Source of the DNA: Sarocladium kiliense
Lineage: Eukaryota > Ascomycota > Sordariomycetes > Hypocreales > Sarocladiaceae
Assembly: GCA_030734395.1 (NCBI GenBank)
Contig: JAUZTG010000044.1
Span: forward strand, 1,302,001 to 1,366,000
DNA length: 64,000 nucleotides
Direction: 5' to 3'
The translations under genes and the position numbers were made by a program. The notes beneath the pieces are model-generated. The model had not been told where the DNA came from. It worked only from the letters and a program-made list of their open reading frames with translations, and searched no databases. Shown piece by piece: positions 1 to 10,957 of this stretch (position 1 is its first letter; every line of letters starts with the position of its first letter).

Positions 1-137
1 CCTACGATCAGACCTCTAACGTCCCAACCAACGTCGCTTCCTCTCGATCTGTATTCTGCTCATTTTTGCACGACCTCCTCTCGTGACCGACTGCCCCATC
101 GCCGTCCTTCTCGCAGTTCCCCTCAACAGGCGCCACG

Positions 138-2018
138 ATGCCCTGCTTCAAGGGCATTGCGGTTAGCATTCACGCCAACTCGGCCCCGCTGCCTGAGCAT
201 GGCATGCAGAAGCAATCCCGCCTTTCGCGGATCAGTACCTATATTCCAGTACCGCAGCCTGAGATATCTGCAGAGTCAGGGAAGCCCGAACCCGCAAAGT
301 TCGCCATCAGCATTACGTTGCTTACACCTGGCGTTCCGATCCCATACTCCACCCCGAAGCCTACAGAGTCGAACCCATACCCGAAACCACAGTTCGTCGG
401 GACTCTACAACCCGGTTCCGATGGCGAGCGAGGAAAATACAACGGCATGGTCACGCCGTACATCCCCATGACCAACTCAGACAATGAGACGATTGCTGCA
501 TACATCTACTTCGACGGCCGAGCTAAAGAAGAGGTCGCAACGCTGCTGAGGCCAGGCGAGGAGACCTGGGTCAACAGTCGCTGGGTGCAGGTCCCAGACT
601 CCGAAGGCGGTGGCCTTGCTGAGCGGGAGTTCCTCTTCCGCGAGGTTGGCCTGGAAAAGTGGCTCAATGGCCTTGATCTCCAAGGACACGATGCTCCCGA
701 GAAGCTCGAGAAGCGCCGGCAGAAGTTCGAGAAAAGACAACGAAGGCAAAAGGCTGCCCAAGAGGGCAATGCAGGCATGGACGTTGAAGGGGGTTCTAGC
801 AGTCGAAGCCGAAAGGACACCATGCGCTACGGTGCAGACGCCAAGTCCCCTCTGGAGGCTGTATTGGACGGTACCGAGTCCTCCTCATCCGACGATGATG
901 AGCCGCCGGAGGCGACTGGGCAAATCAAGGTTGCCATGTTCCGTGTGCTGGCGTCCGGCGAAATCAAGAAGGGCGAATACTCACCGCAGTTCGACGCTCA
1001 CGATGGTGACGACGATTATGCCGACGGGAAGCAGGGAGCCGATGTCGAACACACCACAAGCTTTGCGAAGCCGAAAACACTCGACCCCAAGACTATCAGC
1101 ACACAGACCGTGACGGGTATTGATGGCCCAGACAAACCATATGCCACATTTACCTTCTTCTATCGAGGCGAAAGTGCGTTATTACGACCCCAAAGTCTTC
1201 CGAAGCAAGCAAGCTAACTATCTACTCAGAGCAATTGCAGAAGGCTGGAATCATCCAGTCTGCTAAGAACAATCAGACGACACCAGCATCAGCTAAACGC
1301 CGATCTGGCCAACTCGATTTCTCAAACCTCGGACCCCTGAAGGCAGGAGGCACAGTTGGATTCTCGACATTCCGAGATCAAACGACAGATGCCACCCGCC
1401 GTCGGAAGGCACGGAAGAAGAGCAATGGCAACATTGCTGACGACAGTGACGAAGATGACGAAGACGACGACGATGCCGCAATCACGAAAATGGAAGACAA
1501 TGACGATAAGGTCGACCCAGGAAAGCTGGCCCCCGAGGATGCGCGGTTCCAAGGTGAACTTGCCGATGGCGTCAACCGGATTCATGTAGGTTGCTGTGCA
1601 CCCATTAGTCCAATTAAATGGCTAACAACTAGCACAGCTCAAGCGCGCACACTCGGCAGACCCCGACACGTCCTCTACAACCCCAGAAGCAGCCCTGCAA
1701 CCAGTCGCGTCCGACCCGTCAGTCGACACGGCTGCACCAAACGCAACACCGGGGGTCAAGTCGGCCGCTAGCATAGTGGACGTGCCTCCAGAGGCTCTCG
1801 TCGGTAGTCCGCTGAAGAAGGCAAGGCCAAGTATAGATCAGGGAACAAGCAGCGAGAAGTTCGCGGCGACCCAGAGCCTCAGTGCGGCTCTCGGATCGGT
1901 GGTTGGTGGAGGAGTCTCGTCTACAACTGGAACAAGCTCGACCCCAGCAACGGGAAATGCTCCTGCGGCGACGACGAACAACAGCACCGTCAAAGTTGAG
2001 GAGGAGGAAGAGCTTTAG
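138..2018 (+). CDS. DUF7918-type hypothetical protein
   Basis: Three exons: 138-1173, 1230-1585 and 1638-2018. Introns of 56 and 52 nt have GT..AG ends, and the second carries a CTAAC branch site. The joined frame is open and gives about 590 aa. The N-terminal 200 residues resemble the fungal DUF7918 family: a start of the type MPCFKGIAVSIHAN, then a core containing YIYFDGRAKEE and the segment FLFREVGLEKWLNGLD. The rest is low complexity: a basic helix rich in EKRRQKFEKRQRR, Ser/Asp runs near residue 250, an acidic block near residue 420, and a Ser/Thr/Ala-rich tail ending in EEEEEL. There is no signal peptide or membrane segment. Family function is unknown; the charged, disordered tail would suit a nuclear protein, but that is inference. 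The start is the first ATG of the long frame. The family name rests on recalled similarity. Confidence 0.8.
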
Positions 2019-3682
2019 TGCACCTTCTGAACGCTACTCCGCATCTTGCGGTGCATGAATCATCAATACGCGTATGCCAGACAAAGCGGCTGAAATGGAC
2101 ATTTACAAGCGCACGTCTCGTCCATTGCGTGTTCTTTCTTTGGACCAAAGCAAGACTAGCGTTCTCCCTGCAATATATAGTGCACTGGGGCTCTTGTCAG
2201 GACCGTTGGATGCCTGATAGCCCAGACCGGTCAGGCAACGGATAAAAATACACAGGGACGCCTCAAGGGGTTCGGGTGGCGTATGGAGAAGGGACCGGAG
2301 GAGTGATTGGCATATCAATGAGATGATCTGGCATTGTGTCTTTTGAATCAAGGGTGAGACCCAAGCTAGACGTGTATTCACCAGCGGAAATGCAGAGCGC
2401 TGTATTTGGAGACAGTCCTATGCGTATTTTCTTATACAAGTGGTCAAACACCTTTGTGGCAGCGTGGACGGTGAGCGGTCGAACCACGGGTCGATAGGTG
2501 CAGAGCAGCATAGGGGAGACAATACCACCAGCCATCTACTTCTAGTCTACCGTTGACGCAGAGAAGTCGACACATATGGCTACACAATGAAAACGAGCTT
2601 AGGCATGATATTACGGACAATGGGTATGGGGCCGTGCCACTCGGGCAGTTCAAAGACAGCTCAGTAGTCAGCATTCGCCATCGAAGCAACGAAGCCGTCC
2701 CATAGACGGGTACGTATTGTCAAGTCGAGGGCAATTATCATATTCCTGTACAATGTCTTGAGAGGATGTTAGCAATCCATCCCATTTAAGTTGAGTGCGA
2801 GAAGGTAAATGTGCAAAAGATGTAAGAGAGGAAGTGCGTGTCAGACTGTTGAGCTTGATATTTGAATGATCAACATGGAGATTCAGTTGGCCGTTCTTAA
2901 TGGAAGAGTTTGTCATCACGTAGGGGAGCACTTTCATTTTTGGGAAGGCGGAAGGCAAAGGAGAAGAGTAAAGCAAAAGTTGTCAAAACTTACCACTTGG
3001 GATGACGAGTCGTTCTGCGAGCAGGGTTTTCGCATGCGTCCATGCCAATGTAAGGCTGACAGAGGCATGGCTGCCCATGTCAAGGCTGCATGATGCCCGA
3101 TTGCTGCGCTGGCAGCGTAACGAGACAACGTGGACTGCTGCTGGCACACGAAGGGAGTTGTATGTTGGGAGGGAAAGGTCGTCGTCTAACTGGGCAGCGA
3201 AAAATGTAGTAGTTTCGAGAGTAGGGCCAATGCTTGGTTGCTGCATACCACCGCTTAAACGGCTGCCGGACTCAAATATCGGGTGCTATGCAACTAACAG
3301 TGTACCTCGTTCCCACAGCAATCTCGCAACACAGCTGTGCGCTGCACGTCATGCCAGCGCTGGGAAATTGGCGGTGGTTGCCCCTCATCCCAGCCTGAAG
3401 ACACAGCCAGGAACCCCACCAATGGGCCACTGGCGGCAGCAGGCAGCTTCAGGCAGAACGAGGGGCCGTGCGATCTGTTTTCCCTCCCCTTCCACTTGCC
3501 CCTCCTTGCGACTTTGTTTGCTTTCCTCACTCTGGAACCCGATCTTCCCGTCAGGCACACATTCACCCGTTCCTCGAACGACCGACTATAAAAGCATCTG
3601 TGGCAGTTGAGGCCAGCTTCGATTTCGCTGTATACCCTGTTTTACTTCGAGATTTCGCGTACGCGCATTACATACCGTCACA
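2019..3682. other. Intergenic region upstream of NTF2
   Basis: This 1.66 kb stretch holds the 3' UTR of the DUF7918 gene and the NTF2 promoter. No gene can be assigned with confidence. On the minus strand there are two modest open frames, 3246-2983 (87 codons, ending at a good GTAAGT donor near 2994) and 2535-2263 (90 codons). They could be parts of a small spliced gene, but I could not join them into one model or recognise a family. The plus-strand frame at 3002-3610 overlaps the NTF2 promoter and looks like chance. Confidence 0.4.
3587..3593 (+). promoter_or_regulatory. TATA box of NTF2
   Basis: TATAAAA lies 90 nt upstream of the NTF2 ATG, which suits a short 5' UTR beginning around 3620. 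It is the clearest TATA box I saw in the window. Confidence 0.5.
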
Positions 3683-4377
3683 ATGGCTGGAAGTGAGTTT
3701 GACTTCACCTATACGTGGACATCGCACTCGAGACTGTTGCTTTGGATCTGGTATACTGACGATTTTGTTCTCTAGACTTCGAGGAGGTTGCTAGTAAGGA
3801 CTGATCTTCATTAACGTTGGCCCGCTCCAAGTGCTCACCATGCTTCTAGAGCAATTCATCGAGTTCTACTACAATACCTTCGATGGCGACCGCAAGACGC
3901 TTCAGAGCCTCTACGTACGTTACAGAACTATGACAACCTAGCTATGATCGAAAAATGCTGATGCCCAGTCCAGCGTGAGCAGTCTATGCTGACTTTCGAG
4001 TCCGCCTCCGTTCTCGGTGCTGCTCCCATCACCGAGAAGCTCGCTGTATGATTCATCACCTATAACCCTTGGTATATGCAGGATACTCATTCCAGCCACA
4101 GTCTCTTCCCTTCGAGAAGGTCAAGCACCAGGTCGACACCCTTGATGCCCAGCCTACCATGAACGAGGGTGGCATCATCATCCTTGTCACTGGCAAGCTC
4201 CTTGTATGTCCAATACAGACAGCTATCTCCTCACATAACGCTCGTTACCACTAACCCTCCAATCAGGTCGATGAGGAGCAGCGCCCCATGAACTACACCC
4301 AGACCTTCCAGCTCGCCCGCGACCCCTCTGGCCAGTACTTCGTCTTCAACGATATCTTCAAGCTCGTTTACGGTTAG
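3683..4377 (+). CDS. NTF2: Nuclear transport factor 2
   Basis: Six exons: 3683-3692, 3776-3793, 3850-3914, 3974-4045, 4102-4203 and 4267-4377. Joined, they give 125 aa, the normal length of NTF2. The protein imports Ran-GDP into the nucleus by binding Ran and FG-nucleoporins as a dimer. Family features visible are the N-terminal FYYNTFDGDR helix, ESASVLGAAPI, the core HQVDTLDAQP, the strand GGIIILVTGKLL and the C-terminal FNDIFKLVYG, whose acidic residue belongs to the Ran-binding face. The first coding exon is only 10 nt (MAG plus one base), so the start is easily missed by gene finders. Exon phases agree at every junction. The gene is convergent with the carbonic anhydrase gene downstream. 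Confidence 0.95.
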
Positions 4378-4724
4378 ACGGATGAAGCCATCGCGATGAC
4401 AAATGGGCATGGATAGCCTGAAAATTGGCGCCAATTGGATGGATGGACCAAAGCGGAATGACTATATGATGAGCTTAGATTTGCAAATGGAGGTTGTGTG
4501 TGTTTTCTTGGAGATCGGAGGATTTCGTCTGTCTCTGGGGCCCCATCTCCCTCCTCATCCACAGAACTTTCCGAGTTAGCGAGAAGAATGCACCTGAAAC
4601 AGATGATGATGTCGCGATTTATCTTTTGTGGTCATGATGAATGGATATCTGAGAATTACAAGCTGCCCGTGACAGCGTCTTTCTATGTACTCCCCTGCGC
4701 AGCCTGCTGCGTCTTGCCCCTAGA
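4378..4724. other. Convergent 3' region between NTF2 and carbonic anhydrase
   Basis: This 347 bp stretch is shared by the two 3' UTRs. I see no gene, repeat or RNA in it. Confidence 0.6.
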
Positions 4725-5524
4725 TTATTGGATCGCCATCGATGCGCTCCGGCCACGGAACACGAGCATACCGTGGTTTCCGCGGACGACTTGCCCGGGT
4801 GCTGCGCCGCCAGATTTGGCCCCTGCAGAGCTCGAGCCTAGTTCTGTGACCTTACCCGTCGCCATATCGAACATGCATCCGTGGACGGTAACACCACGGC
4901 TCTTCATGCCCATCCTCACAGCCCAGTTGGCCTTCAGTGTGCGTACACCAGCTTCAACGTTCATCTCAGCAACACGGGTGCACTTCTGCTCTGTGCTTGT
5001 GTGGCCATTCATCTGGCTTGCAACCTGCCCGGTCAGAGCACGGAGGGGCGTCAGCCAGATGTCAAGAATACCGCCCATTGTGCCGTCTCCGAGAGCGGCC
5101 TCGACCATGTCGCACCCAGTGTGACCACAGAGGACGATGTGCTTTACTTGGAGGTTGATGACGGCGTGTTCGATGACTGCGAGGGTGTTGAGGTCGGTTG
5201 GTGAAACAATGTTGGCGACGTTGCGGTGGACGAAAATGTCACCAGGCTGAAGGCCGAGAATCGTGGTCTCAGGAACGCGGGCATCGGAGCAACCAAGCCA
5301 CACTGCTCTTATTAGCTTTTGAGATCCGTGGGAACAATGCTTGCAATGAGCTTACGGATAGAGGGGGTGTTCTTCTCAGCGATGTTTTTAAAGAAGGAAG
5401 GGTTCTGGCGAGCTTTGTATCCTGCCCAGGCCTGGTTGGAGCTCAGGGCGTATGTGTAGTCATCCTCTGAATCGTGTTAGTAGTTGACTACACGGTGCCG
5501 GAGTCTCAACATACCGGAAGCCAT
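4725..5524 (-). CDS. NCE103: Beta-class carbonic anhydrase
   Basis: Three exons on the minus strand: 5524-5515, 5466-5356 and 5302-4725, joining to 232 aa. The enzyme interconverts CO2 and bicarbonate and supplies bicarbonate for carboxylation at ambient CO2. The zinc ligands of the beta class are all present: Cys45 and Asp47-Arg49 in CSDAR, and His101 and Cys104 in HTGC. The GLQPGDIFVHRNVAN motif also fits. Length matches fungal Nce103 proteins. There is no obvious mitochondrial presequence, so a cytosolic enzyme is likely. The first coding exon is 10 nt (MAS plus one base). An alternative acceptor 2 nt further in would give an immediate stop, which fixes the first junction. The symbol is by family analogy. 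Confidence 0.93.
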
Positions 5525-6405
5525 TGTGAATGTGAGAGATCTGTGAAGGGAGGTATATAGTTTGCAATAATACTAAACGACAAAAGGTGTCGTTCGCCGT
5601 TCGTACAGTTCGAGCCTATCGTTCAGATGGTGTAAAGCTGGGTTATAGTAGCGACGGTGGAAGCAAAGTCAAGCTTAGAACAAGAGACACTGAGGTCGGG
5701 GTATCATGAAAGTTGGAATGAATTGAAACAAGATTTTTCTCTAATCGTCGCGGGGAGTCTGCTCTTTTTCTTTCTCACCAGCAAGGCCAGATCACAGCTC
5801 TTGAAACAAAGGGTTTGCTCGCTCGCCATTATGATACAGCTGAGTCGTGATCATCGCAGGGGTGTTGTTCCGGACGACGCGCGACTCTGAAACCACTGCA
5901 GCTTCAAGGCTCACGCGTGGGCGCTCGGGAATACTCCATGGGCACCCCTGGCTTCTGGAAACACACTCCTTCAAACATAGGGATGGACCTGGACGCGTGT
6001 GCTCTGGTAGTGGAATTGGCCATGTTGCATGTGCTGTCTTGGCGGGAGCCGCACTGATATAGACCGGACCAGACAGCTCGAACCAGACCCCAACGGGGTT
6101 GCCCGAAACCAGGGGGTAGCGGATGCTTGTTACAGGCGAGAGCGACACATGGGGGTCCACAAGCAAGACTTTTTGAATCATCCGAACATGCTTTTATTCA
6201 CATCTCGAGGGAACGCGAGGCAATTCGCGATTGTTGGGCGTGGGGGATCCCGATATCCTTTGACTGGTAAAATTCATTCAAATTTTCATGACCCTGAACC
6301 CTGACGTGAACACCGATGATCCCTTGATTTCTGAAAAATGCACAACACCCGAATGCAATTGGCTGGGTATTAACACCACTAACGAGGAACGAAGCCTCTT
6401 TTTGT
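5525..6405. other. Intergenic region, no gene seen
   Basis: These 880 bp hold the promoter of the carbonic anhydrase gene (left) and the 3' UTR of RPL8 (right). A 129-codon minus-strand frame at 6181-5792 shows no recognisable domain and is probably chance. Confidence 0.5.
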
Positions 6406-7683
6406 TTAGATCTTGGTGGCCGCCTCAAGAGCCTTGCGCTTCTTCTCAGTGCGCATGTTGGCCTTGGGGCCCATGATGCCACCACCCCACTGCCTCCTGG
6501 CGGACTCGTGCTTGTCCATGAAGCCATCCTTGATGGTGGAGACGAGCTTGGAGAGCTCAGACTTGTCCTCGGAGCGGACCTCGGTGAGGGCAACGACAGC
6601 AGCGGTCTGAAAGTTCGTTAGACAGGATTCAGTCACGTTGAACGTTGGAGAGCGCAAACCTTCTTGTGGACGACAGTGCCGAGACGGGCCTTGCCCTTGA
6701 CGATGGCGTACGGGACACCCATCTTCTTGCAGAGGGAAGGAAGGAAGACGACGAGCTCAATGGGGTCAACATCGTTGGGGATGAGGACAAGAGAAGCCTT
6801 CTTGTTCTCGATCAGACCAACAACGTGGTTGAGACCGTACTTGGCAGCGTAGGGCTTCTTGGAGACATCCTCCTTCTTCTTGCCCTCCTTGACGGCGGTG
6901 GCCTCCTTGAGGAGACGCTCCTTCTTCTCGGCCTTGGTCTCAGGGCGATACTTGTTGAGGAGCTTGAAAGCCTGGGCGGCGGTGTTCTTGTCGAGAACGT
7001 GCTGGAACTGGGCGAGAGCCGGGGGAACCTTCAGGCGCATCTGAAGGATCTTCTTCTGGCGCTGGAGGCGGACGTACTCGGGCCACTTGACCATACGGCC
7101 CATGTTACGCTTGGGCTGGATGTCCTGACCGACGCCGAAGTTACGGGGGCGCTTCTCGATCAGAGGGTTCTGCAAGCAAGACGAATTAGGTTTGGGTTCG
7201 GATATGATACCTTGGGGAGGATTAGTACTGACCTTGGGAGCCTTCTTAGAGCCAGCCTTTCCCTGAGGGAAAGGGGCCGCGGCGACCTTCTTGCCGGATT
7301 TGGGGGGCTGTCATTGAGAAAAGAAGACATCAGCGACTTGCTCCAAGCCAAAAAGTCTTCTCTGAACTCTAGTGAGAGCTACACGGCGCTCCCCTACCAC
7401 CAAGGCATTTCGGCACTCGATGGAAGGAAGGCCGTGCGCATCTCCAGCCAAGTCTTCACCATGCGAAGAAGATATCGAAGCTCGCAGGGAAGAATCGAGT
7501 CCCTTCTCGCAGAGGGCGGTACATCCCCTCCAACGGGGCTTCGCCCAAAGACGAACCACCCGTCGGCGGAGGAATTGGACGATCATCAATTGCGCACCAG
7601 TCGCAAATCGAATCACAGCACTGTGGCCATTAGAGTCCAGAGATGAGGCATTGCTGCCTCTTCTGTTTGTTTCAACTCACCAT
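6406..7683 (-). CDS. RPL8: 60S ribosomal protein eL8 (L8/L7a)
   Basis: Four exons on the minus strand: 7683-7681 (ATG only), 7307-7233, 7169-6660 and 6606-6406, joining to 262 aa. The protein is a large-subunit component that binds 25S/5.8S rRNA. Visible features are the basic N-terminus MPPKSGKKVAAAPFPQGKAG, the conserved block NPLIEKRPRNFGVGQDIQPK, KYRPETKAEKKERL, and the L7Ae-type core with HVVGLIENKKASLVLIPNDV and MGVPYAIVKGKARLG. It ends in basic RTEKKRKALEAATKI. The start codon stands alone in its exon and is followed by a 373-nt intron, far longer than most introns in the window. Long first introns are usual in fungal ribosomal protein genes. The gene diverges from NCS6. Confidence 0.97.
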
Positions 7684-8435
7684 CTTGGATCTCGGGGAAG
7701 GGTGTTGTCGGGGGAAATGCTCAGTCGTAAAGAGCAGGAAATTTCCTTGGTGCGGATGGAGGTTGGAGGAGAGGTCGATTAAAATGGATTTTGGTGGGAG
7801 AAAAAGTTGTGTGCTCAGCCAAAAGTGGGGCATAGCGTGAAAACGGGGTATCGCTGCCGGCACGTGACCTCTGCTCAATCTGAGCAGCGGTCAGTCCAAG
7901 CTATGTCCCCAAGTAAAATTGATGACAGAAAAACAGGTTTTCCATAACTGGGATTAAGAATCAGGTCGTATGAAGAACCCTTCTTGGATGCTTTAAACGA
8001 AGATTGACATTGTGAATGCCCGGTCTTGCAAGTGATGTGCAGGCGCCATAGCGACTTAGGTTGGCAAGGAAGGATGGGCACGACTTCATCATCAATTTGG
8101 CTGGAACATAGCACAAGTAAAGGGCAATAAAGATTTCGGAACTAAGATCCTTGTATGAAAAGATATAATGACTATTTGATGCAGTTTCAACCTTGAGAGG
8201 TCGCCGATAAGTTGTTTGGGCTTTGCACTTGCCACTGGCGTTGGGCAACGCTCTCCTACCAACTTGGAGGGGTGAGTCTTGAGTCAAAGACTTCAGGCTC
8301 ACCATCACCTCACCTCAACCAACCTGAACTACCTGGACATCATCATTATACGCTTTTCGATACTTCAAGTGGACGTGCACATTATTATCAGCTACAAAAA
8401 TTCGGAGAACATCAAAACATTGGCTACTGTCGATC
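7684..8435. other. Divergent promoter of RPL8 and NCS6
   Basis: This 752 bp stretch separates two genes transcribed away from each other. It contains an E-box, CACGTGAC, at 7861-7868. I see no other gene or RNA in it. Confidence 0.55.
7861..7868. promoter_or_regulatory. CACGTGAC E-box upstream of RPL8
   Basis: CACGTGAC lies 178 bp upstream of the RPL8 start codon. Sites of this type bind Cbf1-like bHLH factors and are known in promoters of some fungal ribosomal protein genes. That this copy is functional is inference. Confidence 0.35.
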
Positions 8436-9605
8436 ATGCCTCCCATCACCTGCGTACAGTGCCGCCAAAACCGGGCTGTTGTCAAGCGCCCTAAGAACCA
8501 CCACAAACTATGCAAAGAATGCTTTTGCACCGTATTTGAAGACGAGGTTCACCATACTATCACATCATCAAAACTCTTTTACCCCGGCGAACGGGTGGCC
8601 ATAGGCGCATCAGGAGGAAAGGATTCGACGGTGCTGGCGTCTGTGCTGAAGACCCTGAATGAGAGACACAAATACGGCTTGGATCTTGTACTCCTCAGTA
8701 TCGATGAAGGGATCAAGGGATACAGAGACGACTCGCTGGAGACAGTGAAGCGAAATGCCGTGCAGTATGATATGCCACTGAAGATCGTTGGCTACGATGA
8801 GCTCTACGGATGGACTATGGACCAGGTGGTTGAAACGATCGGGAAGAAGGGCAACTGCACATACTGTGGCGTCTTCAGGCGGCAGGCGCTTGACCGAGGT
8901 GCTAAAGTTCTTGAAATCAAGCATGTCGTCACAGGTCATAACGCGGACGATATCGCCGAAACTGTGCTTATGAATCTTCTACGCGGAGACGTGCCCCGGC
9001 TTTCACGCAGCACCAGCATTGTCACAGGCGACTCGTCTAGTGATGTGAAGCGCAGCAAGCCGCTCAAGTACGCATACGAAAAGGAAATCGTTCTCTACGC
9101 TCACCATAAAAAGCTCGACTACTTCAGCACCGAGTGCATCTATAGCCCCGAAGCATTCCGAGGAACGGCACGGAGTCTGATCAAGAACTTAGAGAAGGTC
9201 CGGCCAAGTGCTATTCTGGATATCGTCCGGAGTGGAGAGGATCTAGCGAGATTGACACCAGACAAGGGACGAGGGCCCTGTGGATGTGATGAGAATGAGG
9301 GTATGAGTGGCTGCGGTTCGGCTGTTGGAAGCAGTATGGGTGGCGTGCTGAAGGAGGCAGCAACAGCAAAAACAGAGGTCTCAACCGCCAGCGCGCTCGA
9401 AACCGAGGTCACGTCGGGTGATTTGAAGAATGATCAGTCCGTTTCGATACCTCTGAGAGGTGGAAAGGCAAAGAGTAGGACGGTGGGTTCTGTTCAGCAG
9501 ATGGGCCAATGTGTTCGGTGCGGATACATGTCCAGCCAGGCCGTGTGTCAAGCTTGTACCCTCGTTGAGGGCCTCAACAAGAACCGAGCCGAGATCGCAA
9601 TATAG
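8436..9605 (+). CDS. NCS6: Cytoplasmic tRNA 2-thiolation protein 1 (Ncs6/CTU1)
   Basis: A single exon of 389 aa. With Ncs2/CTU2, Ncs6 transfers sulfur from Urm1 to wobble U34 of tRNA Lys, Glu and Gln in the cytosol. Features in order: an N-terminal zinc ribbon with CVQC and CKEC pairs; the ATP-pyrophosphatase P-loop SGGKDST at about residues 60-66; the GNCTYCGVFRR motif with catalytic-type cysteines near 145; TGHNADDIAETVLMNLLRGD; and a C-terminal CVRCGYMSSQAVCQAC zinc motif. Between about 265 and 355 there is a low-complexity insert carrying PCGCDENEGMSGCGS, also seen in fungal relatives. The ATG has upstream in-frame stops and a good context. It is convergent with the MWFE gene, 214 bp away. 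Confidence 0.96.
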   Translation: MPPITCVQCRQNRAVVKRPKNHHKLCKECFCTVFEDEVHHTITSSKLFYPGERVAIGASGGKDSTVLASVLKTLNERHKYGLDLVLLSIDEGIKGYRDDSLETVKRNAVQYDMPLKIVGYDELYGWTMDQVVETIGKKGNCTYCGVFRRQALDRGAKVLEIKHVVTGHNADDIAETVLMNLLRGDVPRLSRSTSIVTGDSSSDVKRSKPLKYAYEKEIVLYAHHKKLDYFSTECIYSPEAFRGTARSLIKNLEKVRPSAILDIVRSGEDLARLTPDKGRGPCGCDENEGMSGCGSAVGSSMGGVLKEAATAKTEVSTASALETEVTSGDLKNDQSVSIPLRGGKAKSRTVGSVQQMGQCVRCGYMSSQAVCQACTLVEGLNKNRAEIAI

Positions 9606-9819
9606 AAGCACAATTTGATGTCATTCCACCTATTTGACGCAGGATAGGCGACTTATGGAATTCTTTTGATTGAATGTTGTATCTTGCCATTCCTCCATCC
9701 ATTGCTCTGGACGCCTCTTCACTCTAAAAGCACTCGACTTGATACATATGTACATGCCGGGGTCGATGATCGCGGCTGATTGTGGTGTTGTAGAACATTT
9801 CGTCTGTTTCCGTTTGCGA

Positions 9820-10311
9820 TTACGTGAACCTCTTCTCCAACTGTTCTTCGGTGTCAGTTCTGTCATGCATTGGCTTCCGCAGTATGACCTCACCTTCCAA
9901 CCGTTTGTAAATTCGAAGCCGGCTGGTGCTTCTGGCCGGTCGATCTGCCCTCTCACTCTTCCCGTCAATCGACGATCACGGTCCATCACTATGCGATGTC
10001 AGTCCTTCGTTCAATTGATTCGTCAGTATTGCAGGATCGTGGAGGCCGTACTTTGCTACACTTCAGTTAGTCAATCCGTCTACCAGCGCGTAGGTCTAAA
10101 TGCTCAACATACCCTGTCCCACTGGTCAACAGAGTACCTGGGGCGCTTGCCATCGTTCTGCATGGTCTTGATGGTAGCAAGACCAGCACCCGTAGCACCG
10201 AACATCTATCAGCGGTCAGCATGTGGCCAGACAATGCGGAGTCGAGTGCGTTGGAGGTCATACCGCAACGATGATGGCGTACGGAAGGAGAGCCTCGAAG
10301 GGAACCGGCAT
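9820..10311 (-). CDS. Complex I subunit MWFE (NDUFA1-like), with a 4-nt exon
   Basis: Five exons on the minus strand: 10311-10264, 10205-10113, 10055-10052, 9988-9894 and 9840-9820, joining to 86 aa. The product is the small membrane-anchored subunit of mitochondrial NADH:ubiquinone oxidoreductase. It starts MPVPFEALLPYAIIVAMFG, a single hydrophobic segment without a cleavable presequence, followed by QNDGKRPRYSVDQWDR, QMMDRDRRLTGRVRGQ and a tail ending in GWKLEKRFT. The length matches fungal homologs. Exon 3 is just CAAA, giving Gln and the first base of Met. Without it the frame meets TGA at the next acceptor, or a stop soon after if the flanking intron is kept. All introns are 53-63 nt and have GT..AG ends. 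Confidence 0.85.
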
Positions 10312-10957
10312 GATGCTGTTGGTGCCACTCGAGCGGTCTTTCTGTTATGCTAGTGGTTGTTTCGGCGGTCCGTAGGTGTGTTAATCGGATTGACCGCTTT
10401 GAGCGCAGTTGGATGTCGTTGACGATACTCAGTGGTTGGAGGTTGTCGTCGTTTGAGCATCGCAAGCTCGGGTGTGGGAGGTTGAAGAATGGATGCCTTA
10501 GGCCGAGATTTCACCGAAGTGCCAACTCACCTCGACATCTTGAAACAAAAGCATCAAGAAAGCATCATATTAATCTCTGGTATGCCTCTTAAGTTAAATT
10601 GACCTTTTCATCTACGATCTGTAACAAAACGCCATGGTGTGGTCCGACTCTTCGTCAAGTGCTGTGAATCAATGTAGTAACCGTTGACTTAGTCATCCAC
10701 ACAGTAAGGTTCACAGTGTACACTGTGGAGAGCCCCAGACGCGGTGCGCAACAGCAGTCGCGACAGTCGAGGTATGCGCGCGCCTTCCATGCTCGACCAG
10801 CTCACCAAACCTTCACCTCGAAAAGCTTGTGCTTAGTACTTTGGATCTGTACGGCGTGCGACCCGGGCGCGATGATTTGCGAATCATCTTTAACGACAAC
10901 CCCGTCGCACGCAGCTCCGCCGGCTCGAACTTGCTCCGTGGAGCACCACACCAGATA
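10312..10957. other. Divergent promoter of MWFE and SAS3
   Basis: This 646 bp stretch lies between two divergent genes. An open frame runs into SAS3 from about 10829 without an ATG until 10958, so the upstream part is taken as 5' UTR. No other feature is seen. Confidence 0.5.

Noticed and set aside
6645..7646. 333-codon plus-strand frame antisense to RPL8
   Set aside because: It lies opposite the eL8 exons and introns, has no domain, and comes from the codon bias of the ribosomal protein gene.
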